Notes under the pieces: model-generated
Databases searched by the model: none
What the model saw: the letters and a program-made list of their open reading frames with translations, nothing else
What the model was told of the DNA's origin: nothing
Position numbers and translations under genes: made by a program
Part shown: one piece after another, positions 18,702 to 28,125 of the stretch
Layout of the letters: each line of letters opens with the position of its first letter
Numbering within the stretch: position 1 is the first letter of the stretch
Assembly: GCF_031581065.1 (NCBI RefSeq)
Contig: NZ_JAVLBN010000007.1
Location: 1-64,000, forward strand
Length of the DNA: 64,000 bases
Reading direction: 5' to 3'
Source: Salibacter sp031581065
GTDB lineage: Bacteria; Bacteroidota; Bacteroidia; Flavobacteriales_G; Salibacteraceae

Positions 18702-19606
18702 TACGCTCCCACTTTATCGACCTTTATTCTCTTCTCTGTTCCTTTTTCCACGAACTGGATAATGCGAGTGGCGATATCTTTTTTGAGAGCCTTTTCAATT
18801 CCTTCCAACCCCGGAGATGAGTTTACCTCTAAAATCAGTGGTCCGCGAGAACTCTGTAAGAGATCTACACCAGCAACAGATAATCCCATCGCTTTCGCTG
18901 AAGCAACTGCCGCTTTACGTTCAGCAGGTGATAACTTAACTGCTGATGAAGTTCCGCCACGGTGTAGGTTACTTCTGAATTCACCTTCAGCTCCCTGTCT
19001 TTTCATGGCACCAACAACTTTTCCGTTGACAACAAATGCCCGAATATCAGCTCCGTCAGCTTCCTTGATGAATTCCTGAACGAGTATATCAGCTTTGAGA
19101 CCGTGAAAAGCTTCCACTACACTCTTGGCTGCTTTGCGCGTTTCGGCAAGGACAACGCCAATTCCCTGTGTTCCTTCAAGTAACTTAATCACTACTGGCG
19201 GACCACCGATTAGCGTAATCAGGTTGTTAATGTCTTTAGCGTGATTGGCAAAAACCGTTTTGGGAATACCAACGTGATGACGTGATAGAATTTGGATGCT
19301 GCGCAGTTTATCCCGGGCTCTGACTATTGCCAATGATGAATTTGCAGAAAAGACCTTTTGCATTTCAAACTGGCGAACAATTGCCGTTCCGTACATCGTA
19401 ACAGAGTTCCCAATGCGCGGAATTATCGCGTTGATGCCTTTTACTTCTTTACCGTTATAAAATACTTGAGGATTGCCGATTTCAGATGTAACAGAACATT
19501 TTAAATGATCCAATACAATGGCTTCATGCCCTCTCTGCTCGGCAGCCTCAACGAGTCTTCTTGTCGAATATAAATTCGCGTTACGAGATAATATTGCTAT
19601 TCGCAT
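18701..19606 (-). CDS. rimK: RimK family alpha-L-glutamate ligase
   Basis: ATP-grasp ligase that adds glutamates to a protein C-terminus (ribosomal protein S6 in E. coli); cytoplasmic, 301 residues, the usual length. ATP-grasp features are visible: RARDKLRSIQIL near 96-107, VVIKLLEGTQGIGV near 138-151, LVQEFIKEADGADIRAFVV near 175-193, and the magnesium site LILEVNSSPGLEGIE near 257-271. Its first 26 nt overlap the end of the RimB-like gene upstream, consistent with the known pairing of rimK with a retropepsin-like protease that trims or controls the modification. Confidence 0.92.
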   Translation of the reverse strand: MRIAILSRNANLYSTRRLVEAAEQRGHEAIVLDHLKCSVTSEIGNPQVFYNGKEVKGINAIIPRIGNSVTMYGTAIVRQFEMQKVFSANSSLAIVRARDKLRSIQILSRHHVGIPKTVFANHAKDINNLITLIGGPPVVIKLLEGTQGIGVVLAETRKAAKSVVEAFHGLKADILVQEFIKEADGADIRAFVVNGKVVGAMKRQGAEGEFRSNLHRGGTSSAVKLSPAERKAAVASAKAMGLSVAGVDLLQSSRGPLILEVNSSPGLEGIEKALKKDIATRIIQFVEKGTEKRIKVDKVGA

Positions 19607-20033
19607 CCTTGTTTATCTTCTTTTGATCGTATGATAAATTCTTTTTACTCACATCTACTACGTAACGGTTGCGCAGTAATCTACGGCCCAGTAAAACCGG
19701 ATAGCGCATTTCTTTTCTGCGCGCCAAAGTAAAGTCAGTCAGGGTCCTGTGACCAAAGATCTCGACCCTTAACTTTACTACAAATCGCTTTTGTGTTTGT
19801 CCGTTACTACTCTTCACCTCTCTTGTCCAATACTGGTCAAAATAGTACGTTTTTTTTCGATTTCCCAGCAGGCAAAAGCGCAAAATCTTCTTACCATCTT
19901 TCTCTGTCTCTTTGATGTAGCTGGCTCTGATCGATGAGCTCTTGGCTCCTGTGTCAATTCGTGCCTCTACATTTTCGAGTTCTAATTCCGGAAAATCGAT
20001 ACGGTCAGAACCGCCAATAATTCTTTTCATCAT
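19581..20033 (-). CDS. RimB/RloA-like retropepsin-type protein (Zn_protease family, PF05618)
   Basis: A 150-residue small aspartic-protease-like protein, formerly called ATP-dependent zinc protease. It carries ARIDTGAKSSSI near 24-35, with the DTGA catalytic loop of retropepsins, and PVLLGRRLLRNRYVVDV near 117-133, the second conserved block. Relatives next to rimK (RimB) remove or limit the poly-glutamate tails on S6. It is first of a three-gene minus-strand operon with rimK and the secreted protein. A dispersed word at 20003 falls in its seventh to tenth codons. Confidence 0.85.
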   Translation of the reverse strand: MMKRIIGGSDRIDFPELELENVEARIDTGAKSSSIRASYIKETEKDGKKILRFCLLGNRKKTYYFDQYWTREVKSSNGQTQKRFVVKLRVEIFGHRTLTDFTLARRKEMRYPVLLGRRLLRNRYVVDVSKKNLSYDQKKINKDANSNIIS

Positions 20034-20167
20034 AATTTACAGCTAATAAGATTAGCGATAATCCAACACAATTGCAAATTACAGGTTAAGTGTTAGTAAA
20101 CAATAAACTTTACGAAAACTTCTTTTAATACAAGAATTTCGTACATTAGAAACGAAATTGTAAAAGT

Positions 20168-22336
20168 ATGCTAAAGCAGTTTATAACAGTTGCAATCTTT
20201 GGTATTTGTAGCGTTAGTTTATCTTTTAGTCAACAAGAACATCAGCCTAAAAATTTCACAGCTAAAAAGATCAATCAATACACGCCTAACAATAAAACAC
20301 CAGATTTTGATGCCCGAATAAAAAACGTAGAAGCTCCAACTCCTGGTGGCGATTCTTATAAATCTTTTTTATTGCGTCAAAAAATTAAAGGGTCACGGCT
20401 TCACAAAAAAGGAGCTTTTAAAGCTACCAATTCAATCAACATGAACGCTCCAGCGCCCACAATCAATTGGCAAATGGCGATGTATCGTTACCTGGCTCCT
20501 CTCGATACAAATTATTTACTCTCAGGTGGTGTTCCGCTTGACAATACTATAGCCGTCAATAATGACAACATTCTTTTAGCCTCGGTCAACTCTTACCTGT
20601 GGGGTTACGATCTCGAAGCTGATACAATTCTTTTCAAGGATCAAATTGGTTCTACAAAAACAATTTCATTCAAGGAATTTGCTGGAGATTCAATCAGTCC
20701 ATCAAACGAAAACACTTTCCCATTTGATCCCAAGCTACTTTACGACCCTAACCACGACCGATTCATCTTTGCCTTTTTGGATGGCCGCGGGCCAGATGAC
20801 AGTCAAATAGTTGTGGGTTTTTCAAACACGTCAGATCCGAGAGATGGATGGTCGGTTTATGCGATTACAGGGAATCCTCGTGATGTAAACGAGTGGACAG
20901 ATTATCCGGCTCTGACCATTACTGAAAATGAGCTTTTTGTAACAATCAATCTCATTGAAAATAATGTGAGCTGGCAGGAAGGCTTTCGCGGATCAGTAAT
21001 TTGGCAAATGGATTTGGATGGCGCTTACGCAGGAAATTCTGAAGTTGATTTACAGCTTTGGGACAATATTAAATACCAGGGACGTTACTTGCGAAATCTC
21101 AATCCCGTTGAAGGCCCTGACGGTCCATCAGGCCCAAACGCTTACTTCCTCAGCAACCGCAATTTTGATGTGCAAAATGATTCTGTTTTTATTGTAGAAG
21201 TTACAAATACTATGCAGAGTGGAGAAGCTGCGCTCAACATTGGGATGGGCAAACTCGATCAGCCTTATGGTGTTCCACCAAATGGAAAACAAGGTGACAC
21301 ACCTCCCGGCAGTGCAGATTCTTTGGGCTTGCAAACAAATGATGCGCGCTGGTTAGGTGCTATTTTATTTGAAGATGAAATTCACTTTGTGGGTAATACA
21401 CGTGATTTTGAAACGAATAACGCTGCAGTTTATCACGGTGTAATTGATTCGCTAAACGGAAACAGAACTTTTACCGGAAATATTATTGCTAGCGACACAC
21501 TCGATTTCGGTTACCCCAAACTGGCTTACACCGGAATGAGCGATTGCGATAATACGTACATGATCGGTTTTAATCACACCTCTCCTACTTTTCACCCGGG
21601 TGTTTCGGCAATTTACTACAACCATAACACTCGCGAATATTCGCCAAGAGTGACGCTCAAGCGTGGTGAGGGCGTTGTCGATAAACAACAGGGAGCTACT
21701 GAAAGATGGGGCGATTACTTTGGCATTCAGCGCGTTTATAACAATCCCGGAACTGTTTACACAGGAGGTTTTTACGGCAAAGGTGGAAATCAAAGCAATA
21801 CATGGTTGAGTAAACTCACCATTGCTCCCGCTGAAACCAGCGATCCTCAATTAGCTGTTGACACAACATTCTCACCTGCTAATCGCTGCGAAGTGAAACT
21901 TTCAGCAAATGTAAGTGGCGGAAAGGCACCTTATACTTTTTTGTGGAACGGTGAACAATCAGATAGTTCTTACACGTTCAACGGGTGTAATGGCCCGTTT
22001 GAATTGAAAGTTATTGATGACTGGAACTGCGAAGTTTCGATGAGTGGTAATATCGCTGAGGAAAATCAATTCAGCGTTGGAAAGTCACGCATTTTTCCAA
22101 ACCCTGTTATCAATGACCTCACGATTGATTTCTCAATGAGTCAGCAACAGAAAGTCGATGTTTACATCATTGACGCAACCGGCAAAATCGTTAAAAAATT
22201 GATGAGTACAAGCGTTCAGGAAGGAAACAATCAGCTCATTTTCAATACCGCCCCACTCCAAGAAGGCATTTACCGCGTTGTCATTCAAGCGGGCGATAAT
22301 CAACTTTTAGAGGAACCTTTCGTTAAACTCCGCTAA
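20168..22336 (+). CDS. Secreted T9SS cargo protein with type A sorting domain
   Basis: A 722-residue exported protein with signal peptide ending SFSQ. The body (about 90-560) is an unrecognised beta-rich domain with segments such as DPNHDRFIFAFLDGRGPDDSQ and NEWTDYPALTITENELFVTINL, reminiscent of propeller proteins. A SprB-like/PKD-like repeat follows (APYTFLWNGEQSDSSY). The C-terminal 75 residues are a type A sorting domain: FPNPVINDLTI, YIIDATGKIVKKL and APLQEGIYRVVIQ. It should be secreted through T9SS and processed at the tail. It probably shares a transcript with the next gene, which starts 5 nt after its stop. Confidence 0.82.
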   Translation: MLKQFITVAIFGICSVSLSFSQQEHQPKNFTAKKINQYTPNNKTPDFDARIKNVEAPTPGGDSYKSFLLRQKIKGSRLHKKGAFKATNSINMNAPAPTINWQMAMYRYLAPLDTNYLLSGGVPLDNTIAVNNDNILLASVNSYLWGYDLEADTILFKDQIGSTKTISFKEFAGDSISPSNENTFPFDPKLLYDPNHDRFIFAFLDGRGPDDSQIVVGFSNTSDPRDGWSVYAITGNPRDVNEWTDYPALTITENELFVTINLIENNVSWQEGFRGSVIWQMDLDGAYAGNSEVDLQLWDNIKYQGRYLRNLNPVEGPDGPSGPNAYFLSNRNFDVQNDSVFIVEVTNTMQSGEAALNIGMGKLDQPYGVPPNGKQGDTPPGSADSLGLQTNDARWLGAILFEDEIHFVGNTRDFETNNAAVYHGVIDSLNGNRTFTGNIIASDTLDFGYPKLAYTGMSDCDNTYMIGFNHTSPTFHPGVSAIYYNHNTREYSPRVTLKRGEGVVDKQQGATERWGDYFGIQRVYNNPGTVYTGGFYGKGGNQSNTWLSKLTIAPAETSDPQLAVDTTFSPANRCEVKLSANVSGGKAPYTFLWNGEQSDSSYTFNGCNGPFELKVIDDWNCEVSMSGNIAEENQFSVGKSRIFPNPVINDLTIDFSMSQQQKVDVYIIDATGKIVKKLMSTSVQEGNNQLIFNTAPLQEGIYRVVIQAGDNQLLEEPFVKLR

Positions 22337-22341
22337 TCTTT

Positions 22342-23652
22342 ATGTCTAAGAAATTATTCATCGCACTATTTTTGCTGTCTGCAGTTTCGGTCAGAGCCCA
22401 ACTGCTGATTGACGAAATCAAAACACTCGACCATGTGGTCAACAATGTACTCACAAAAGGTGAGTTGGAAACGCGAAACCTCGATTACACACGAGGAGCT
22501 CGCGGCAGTTTCAAGCTTTTCGAAAACGAGAATTCAATACTACCCATTAAAAGAGGTGTTGTTTTGAGTACCGGAAGTGCCGGCATTATTCCAATGCAAA
22601 ATGTTGAAACCGGTGCGAGTGGTTCAATGGGCGTTCCCGGAGATCCAGATCTTGACAGAATAGCAAAAGGAGTCACATTTGATGCAACGGTCCTCACCTT
22701 CGACTTTGTACCGCAACAAAACACCGTCTCATTCCGCTATGTTTTTGGATCTGAAGAGTATCCAGAATATGTAAATCGCGGTTTTAATGATGTTTTCGTC
22801 TTTTACCTAACTGATCTCAAAACGCAGGAAAGACAGAATCTTGCGGTAATTCCAAACACTGATGAAGCAATCACAATTGACAACATCAACAGTGAGCGAT
22901 ACAGTCAGTTTTACATCGACAACACAAATTTCAAACCGATGTCTGTAGCGCAAAAAACGATTGAATACGATGGAATTACCAAACCATTGATCGCATACGC
23001 TAAGGTGAAACCGGGAAGAGCTTACCGAATAAAAATTGCAATTGCTGATGCAGGAGATTCACGATACGATTCTGCTGTATTTTTGGAAGGTGGCTCGTTT
23101 AAGAGTCAGGACGAAGAGGAGTTCATCATGGAAAACAGGCGCTATTTTGAGCAATTTGAACAGGAAAGGCTGAAAATTGAAGGTTCAGAACCGCTTACTC
23201 AAAAAGAGCTCGAAAACCAGGAAATACAGGTACTTGAGACTGAAAGTAAGGATCTGACCGAAACCAAACAAAAGGAAATTAAAACGGTTGATGATCCTGA
23301 AAAAGTTAAGGATAAAAAGAAGTACGAGTATGCTATTTACTTTGATTTTGACGAGCAAATTCCAAATGAAAACCAGATTGCACGATTTTCAGAATGGCTT
23401 GAGGAAATCCCTAATAATTTGGATGTGAAGCAAGTGAAAATTGAAGGACACACTGATAATAAAGGAACAAAAAAGTACAATCGAACACTCAGCTACCAGC
23501 GAGCCATGTGGGTTCAAAACTATTTAATTGATCAGGATGTTGAATGGGATATGACACCTAAAGCTTTTGATTTTTCAAGGCCGGCTTCTGATAATAATTC
23601 TGAAGAAGGAAGAGCTAAAAACCGCAGAGTCAGAATTATTTTTGTTCAATAA
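22342..23652 (+). CDS. Choice-of-anchor L domain protein with C-terminal OmpA domain
   Basis: A 436-residue secreted protein. Signal peptide ends SVRAQ. Residues about 60-255 form a choice-of-anchor L domain (GVVLSTGSAG, DFVPQQNTVSFRYVFGSEEYPEYV, FNDVFVFYL), normally seen in long surface proteins. A Glu/Lys-rich coiled segment (about 260-325) leads to an OmpA-like peptidoglycan-binding domain (YFDFDEQIP, IEGHTDNKG, NRRVRIIFV). The combination would tether an anchor L module to the cell wall rather than to T9SS, as no sorting domain is present. Two dispersed words lie in it, one in the signal peptide. Confidence 0.82.
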   Translation: MSKKLFIALFLLSAVSVRAQLLIDEIKTLDHVVNNVLTKGELETRNLDYTRGARGSFKLFENENSILPIKRGVVLSTGSAGIIPMQNVETGASGSMGVPGDPDLDRIAKGVTFDATVLTFDFVPQQNTVSFRYVFGSEEYPEYVNRGFNDVFVFYLTDLKTQERQNLAVIPNTDEAITIDNINSERYSQFYIDNTNFKPMSVAQKTIEYDGITKPLIAYAKVKPGRAYRIKIAIADAGDSRYDSAVFLEGGSFKSQDEEEFIMENRRYFEQFEQERLKIEGSEPLTQKELENQEIQVLETESKDLTETKQKEIKTVDDPEKVKDKKKYEYAIYFDFDEQIPNENQIARFSEWLEEIPNNLDVKQVKIEGHTDNKGTKKYNRTLSYQRAMWVQNYLIDQDVEWDMTPKAFDFSRPASDNNSEEGRAKNRRVRIIFVQ

Positions 23653-23722
23653 ATGTTGAATAATTTGATTTAACAAATAACTATTCTATTTTCGAAACGA
23701 TTCATGAATTAAACCTAGATTA

Positions 23723-24568
23723 ATGAGCACACAAGACACAAACAAAATTGCAGTTTGCACTGACTTCACTTCTATAGCTCAGCATGCATTTGAAGAATCT
23801 ATTGCACTAGCCAAAAAGCTGAGAGCTGAAATACATCTGGTTCATGTTCTTTTAGAGGACTCTGAAACAGAAGTTACTGCTGATAGAAAGATGGCTAGAA
23901 TGGTTGATCAGGCAAAAGATCAACTGGGTGATGTGGAAGTGAAATTCAATATTGTTGATGGTGGTGGCGATATTGTAGAAGAATTAAACAGAGAAGTAAC
24001 CAAACTCGCTCCGGCATATTTTGTTGTTGGATATCAAGTTAAAAAAGGTCTTGATCGCTTTTTTGGCCCCAATATCATGAAGATTGTTCGCGGCACTAAG
24101 CTTCCCGTTTTAGCGATTAAAGAAGACGAAACGCTAAAAGATCTCGAGGACATCGTTTTCCCATTAAACCTTTGGGATTATGCCAGGCAAAAGACTTTTG
24201 CTACAATAAGATTAGCACAGCGACTAGGTGCTACAATCCACCTCATAGGGCTTGATGTTGATATGACTGACGGAGATCGTAGAGATCTCAAGATTTTCAT
24301 GAATCAACTCAAAAAGCAGTTTGAGGAATACGGAATAAAATACACAGATGCTATTTTACAGGGCGATGATGAGGTTAGTGTTGTGGTTGACTTTGCCAAT
24401 AGAATAGATGCTGACCTTGTTGCCAAGGTATTCCACCACGATCCGGGATTGATCAGTAGACTGAGAGGAAATCAAGATGAAGAAACACTTGTGAAATCAA
24501 ATATGCCCCTATTCGTTATTAAATCAACTGATTACATGCAGGGAAACTGGAGTGCAATGAGAGGTTAA
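23723..24568 (+). CDS. Tandem-domain universal stress protein
   Basis: A 281-residue cytoplasmic protein made of two Usp domains. The first (about 5-140) has KIAVCTDFTSIAQHAFEESIALAK, ending VVGYQVKKG and LPVLAIKED. The second (about 145-275) is more diverged (DIVFPLNLWDYARQKTFATIRLAQRLG; ending MPLFVIKS). The nucleotide-binding Gly-x2-Gly-x9-G(S/T) motif of ATP-binding members is not clear in either half. Role in stress adaptation is inferred from family. Its TAA stop overlaps the stop of the convergent sensor gene within TTAA. Confidence 0.85.
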   Translation: MSTQDTNKIAVCTDFTSIAQHAFEESIALAKKLRAEIHLVHVLLEDSETEVTADRKMARMVDQAKDQLGDVEVKFNIVDGGGDIVEELNREVTKLAPAYFVVGYQVKKGLDRFFGPNIMKIVRGTKLPVLAIKEDETLKDLEDIVFPLNLWDYARQKTFATIRLAQRLGATIHLIGLDVDMTDGDRRDLKIFMNQLKKQFEEYGIKYTDAILQGDDEVSVVVDFANRIDADLVAKVFHHDPGLISRLRGNQDEETLVKSNMPLFVIKSTDYMQGNWSAMRG

Positions 24569-25767
24569 TCTACCTGCTTACGTTGCGTATATTCTAAATC
24601 ATTGATGAGTCTCTTTGTTAACTTATCGAGTTCATCACTACTATTTTCTAAAAGCCGCGCATAATGCGTGGCTTTTTCTTTATCTTCAATATTTTCAAAG
24701 AGTAAATTAGTTAATCCCAGTATATTAGATATGGGTTTACGCAATTCGTGCGAAGCTGAAAATGCATAATTTTCAATCTGTTTAATGTATGATTCGCGCT
24801 CTTTTTTATAATTGATTTGGTCTGTAATATCAATGGTGATTCCTCGAAAGGTAGAATTTCCATTAATCATACTCTTCCAAACCTTGTTTGAAACCCATTT
24901 GATGTTACCTATTTCATCCTTGATTCTGTAAACGATTTCTTTTTGATACGTAGGGTGTTTTTGAAATTCATCCAATACCTTATCAACCTTTGGTTTATCT
25001 TCACTTAAAATATACTTGTACCAGTACATAGGATCGTTTTCGAGTAGTTCAATATCCTTTGCATAGAGATCTTCAGCAGCCTGGCTCACATAGAAAAAGC
25101 CATCATCAGCGCTGGAGTCCCACCAAATTGTATAGTCGATACCATCGAGAACCTGCTGTAACCGCTCCTGGCTCTTTTTTAATTTTCTTTGACTCCTGAT
25201 TTTTTCGGTCAGATCCTCAACCATAATGAGTCTTTCCACATTATCAGAGTCGTGAGTTACAGAGTGTGAAACAATAGAGACCTCAGCAACATCACCGTTG
25301 ATTTTGTGAATCTTCCACCCCAAAGACCTGTATTTGGATTTTGTACGTGCTGTATTCACCACCTTATTAAAGCGTCCATATTGATTGTGATCAAGAAACT
25401 CATTGATTCCGATTCCTATCACTTCTTCTTTTGTTCCCTGCAAAAAGGACAGGGAAGCTCTGTTAGCATTTACAATTTCTAACGTATTGGTGTTGTAGAT
25501 AACAATTGGATTGGGGTGGTTCTGAAAGAAATAGCGGTATTGTTTATTGGAATGCTCTATACGTCCTGAAAAATTGCGAATTAAAATCAATAATAATAGA
25601 GCCGTTGTAATGACAAAAAACAGTCCCTTGATTGTTTGAAAAACGCCATATCCGTTTAATTCAGGAAATAATAATTCTCCTACATAATCTGAAAGAAGAA
25701 TGTAAACACAGCCTATTGATGCGTATGTTAAGACAATGCTAAAGCTATTTTGATCTGGACTCCACAT
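24565..25767 (-). CDS. Membrane PAS-HisKA sensor protein lacking an ATPase domain
   Basis: A 400-residue sensor. Two membrane helices lie at about 10-30 and 44-62, two PAS domains at about 75-185 and 200-325 (the second with a PAC end, FRGITIDITDQI), then a HisKA dimerisation helix with the phosphoacceptor motif FSASHELRKPISNILGL near 337-353. The protein then stops at about residue 400 without the N, G1 and G2 boxes of an HATPase_c domain. It therefore cannot autophosphorylate alone as drawn; it could be a truncated kinase or a partner of another kinase. The stop is shared with the convergent Usp gene. Confidence 0.8.
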   Translation of the reverse strand: MWSPDQNSFSIVLTYASIGCVYILLSDYVGELLFPELNGYGVFQTIKGLFFVITTALLLLILIRNFSGRIEHSNKQYRYFFQNHPNPIVIYNTNTLEIVNANRASLSFLQGTKEEVIGIGINEFLDHNQYGRFNKVVNTARTKSKYRSLGWKIHKINGDVAEVSIVSHSVTHDSDNVERLIMVEDLTEKIRSQRKLKKSQERLQQVLDGIDYTIWWDSSADDGFFYVSQAAEDLYAKDIELLENDPMYWYKYILSEDKPKVDKVLDEFQKHPTYQKEIVYRIKDEIGNIKWVSNKVWKSMINGNSTFRGITIDITDQINYKKERESYIKQIENYAFSASHELRKPISNILGLTNLLFENIEDKEKATHYARLLENSSDELDKLTKRLINDLEYTQRKQVD

Positions 25768-25877
25768 TTTCGTTCAACAATGTATAAAAATAGTTTCATC
25801 TAACAATATTGTTGAGTCCTTCTAAAGTTACCCGCTTTTCAACACAAACTATTATATTGCGCAAAAATATTTTGGAA

Positions 25878-28061
25878 ATGAATGTAAAGTCTATCACAAT
25901 TGCTATTCTGGCAACAGTATTAAATACAATTGCCTTTTCTCAAGACAAAGAAATTCAAACCAGCGACATTTGGTTAAAAGGAATGTTCAGGCAGGATCGT
26001 GTGTGGGGATTGAGATCGATGAATGACGGAATCCACTACACAACTCTTGATAGAAGCAAAAAAGGACTGCACATTGTTAAACATGCTTATAAAAATGGCG
26101 AGGTTGTAGATACATTATTCTCAACTACTGATCTTGATAAAGAAAACTTCCTGTTCAGTGGATACAGCTTTTCAAACGATGAAGCTCAATTATTACTCAA
26201 AACTGAAGTTGAAAAAATCTACCGCCATTCCACTAAAGAGTACAACTTCATCTACGACCTCAAAACGAAACAACTCACCAAGCTACCCAGCGAAGCAAAA
26301 CAACTATTCGCTACATTTTCTCCTCAAGGTGACAAAGTAGCTTATGTAGCTGAAAACAACCTTTACATTTATGATATCGAGTCTAAAGAGACTACTCAAG
26401 TCACTAAAGACGGAGAAAAGAACAAAATCATTAACGGTGGAACAGACTGGGTTTACGAAGAGGAATTCGCATTTGACAAGGCCTTCTTTTGGTCACCAGA
26501 TGGCGAGCACATCGCCTATTACCGATTCGATGAAGAACACGTGAGAGAATTCTCAATGGCTATGTATCAGGGAGACCTTTACCCTGAAAATTACAAATTC
26601 AAGTATCCTAAAGCAGGCGAACGAAACAGCAATGTTCAAATTAAGCTCTACAACTTAAATAAAGGTAGCTCAAAGAAAATCGCTGAAACCAACAAGCCTT
26701 ACACTGAATATTTCCCTCGCGTAAAGTGGACTAAAAACCCAAACATGGTTGCTATTCAGAGCATGAACAGACACCAAAACCACCTAACAATCAAAACATT
26801 CAACGCCAAAAGTGGAGAGGAAAATGTCATTTATGAAGAAGAAAACGACACCTACATTTCTATAACTGATGACTGGACATTCCTCAAAGACGGAAAATCA
26901 TTCATCATGAGCTCTGAAAAAAGCGGCTTTAATCATCTCTATGAAGTGAGTTTGAAAGATGGTAAGGCAAAAGCTATTACAGAAGGCAACTGGGTAGTAA
27001 CCGATTTCTACGGAATCGATGAAGAAAGCGGCTACCTCTATTACCGCTCTGCTGAGCAGAGCCCCATGAAGCGCGATGTTTACCGAATCAAACTCAACGG
27101 AAAACGCAAACAAAAAATAAGCAGCCAGGATGGCTGGAACTCTCCCAGCTTCAGCGAAGGAATGAAGTTCTTCATCAACACTTACAGCACTGCTAACTCC
27201 CCAAACTACATCACGCTCAATAACGCAAATGGAGATGAAATCAGGGTTCTGAAAGACAGCGAAAACCTCAAGAACAGATTGAAAGAATACGCACTTTCAA
27301 ACAAAGAATTCTTCAGCTTTAAAACTGAGAAAGGACACGAACTCAACGCATCAATCATCAAACCCATTGACTTTGACGCTACAAAAGAATATCCGGTTCT
27401 GATCAATATTTACGGTGGCCCGGGATCACAAACAGTAACTGACGAATGGGGTGGCGGAAATTACATGTGGCACCAAATGCTCGCTCAAAAAGGCTACATC
27501 GTTATTTCAGTTGACAACCGCGGAACAGGTGCACGCGGAGTTGATTTCAAAAAATCGACATACAAGCAACTCGGTAAACTCGAGTTGGAAGATTACATCG
27601 AAACTGTGAAATACCTCGAAAAACAAGATTATGTTGACGATGAACGCATCGGGATTTGGGGTTGGAGCTTTGGCGGTTACATGAGTTCACTCGCCATCAC
27701 AAAAGGAAGTAAGTATTTTGATGCTGCAATTGCCGTTGCTCCGGTAACAACCTGGAGGTATTACGATAGCATTTATACTGAGCGGTACATGCAAACACCA
27801 GAGGAAAACCAGGATGGGTACGACAACAACTCCCCCATCAACTATACAGGCGAGCTAGAAGGAAACTATTTACTCGTTCACGGAACTGCCGATGATAATG
27901 TTCATTTCCAAAACGCTACAGAGATGATCAACGCATTGGTCAGATCCAATAAACAGTTCGATCTCTACGTCTACCCCGATCGCAATCACGGTATTTACGG
28001 AGGAAATACACGCAACCACCTGTACGACAAGTTTACGAACTGGTTAGAAGAAAATCTTTAA
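25878..28061 (+). CDS. Dipeptidyl peptidase IV, S9B serine peptidase
   Basis: Secreted or periplasmic peptidase releasing X-Pro and similar dipeptides; about 727 residues. The start at 25878 puts a signal peptide (to AFSQ) at the N-terminus; an in-frame ATG at 25809 is less likely. The N-terminal half is the DPP IV beta-propeller (WVYEEEFAFDKAFFWSPDG and the YRFDEEHVREF Glu pair that grips the substrate amino group). The C-terminal alpha/beta hydrolase has the nucleophile elbow GWSFGGYMS near 595-603, with Asp in TADDNVHF and His in PDRNHGIYGG completing the triad. Two POT peptide transporters follow, which would import the released peptides. Confidence 0.93.
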   Translation: MNVKSITIAILATVLNTIAFSQDKEIQTSDIWLKGMFRQDRVWGLRSMNDGIHYTTLDRSKKGLHIVKHAYKNGEVVDTLFSTTDLDKENFLFSGYSFSNDEAQLLLKTEVEKIYRHSTKEYNFIYDLKTKQLTKLPSEAKQLFATFSPQGDKVAYVAENNLYIYDIESKETTQVTKDGEKNKIINGGTDWVYEEEFAFDKAFFWSPDGEHIAYYRFDEEHVREFSMAMYQGDLYPENYKFKYPKAGERNSNVQIKLYNLNKGSSKKIAETNKPYTEYFPRVKWTKNPNMVAIQSMNRHQNHLTIKTFNAKSGEENVIYEEENDTYISITDDWTFLKDGKSFIMSSEKSGFNHLYEVSLKDGKAKAITEGNWVVTDFYGIDEESGYLYYRSAEQSPMKRDVYRIKLNGKRKQKISSQDGWNSPSFSEGMKFFINTYSTANSPNYITLNNANGDEIRVLKDSENLKNRLKEYALSNKEFFSFKTEKGHELNASIIKPIDFDATKEYPVLINIYGGPGSQTVTDEWGGGNYMWHQMLAQKGYIVISVDNRGTGARGVDFKKSTYKQLGKLELEDYIETVKYLEKQDYVDDERIGIWGWSFGGYMSSLAITKGSKYFDAAIAVAPVTTWRYYDSIYTERYMQTPEENQDGYDNNSPINYTGELEGNYLLVHGTADDNVHFQNATEMINALVRSNKQFDLYVYPDRNHGIYGGNTRNHLYDKFTNWLEENL

Positions 28062-28125
28062 GAATACCTATATTCGGCCCGTCAATTTAGAATCAATTCA
28101 CAAACCAACGTAATAACACAATCTA

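Noticed and set aside
20034..20167. Intergenic gap between the RimB-like and T9SS cargo genes as a site for an RNA gene
   Set aside because: AT-rich with no cloverleaf, riboswitch or conserved structure visible by eye.
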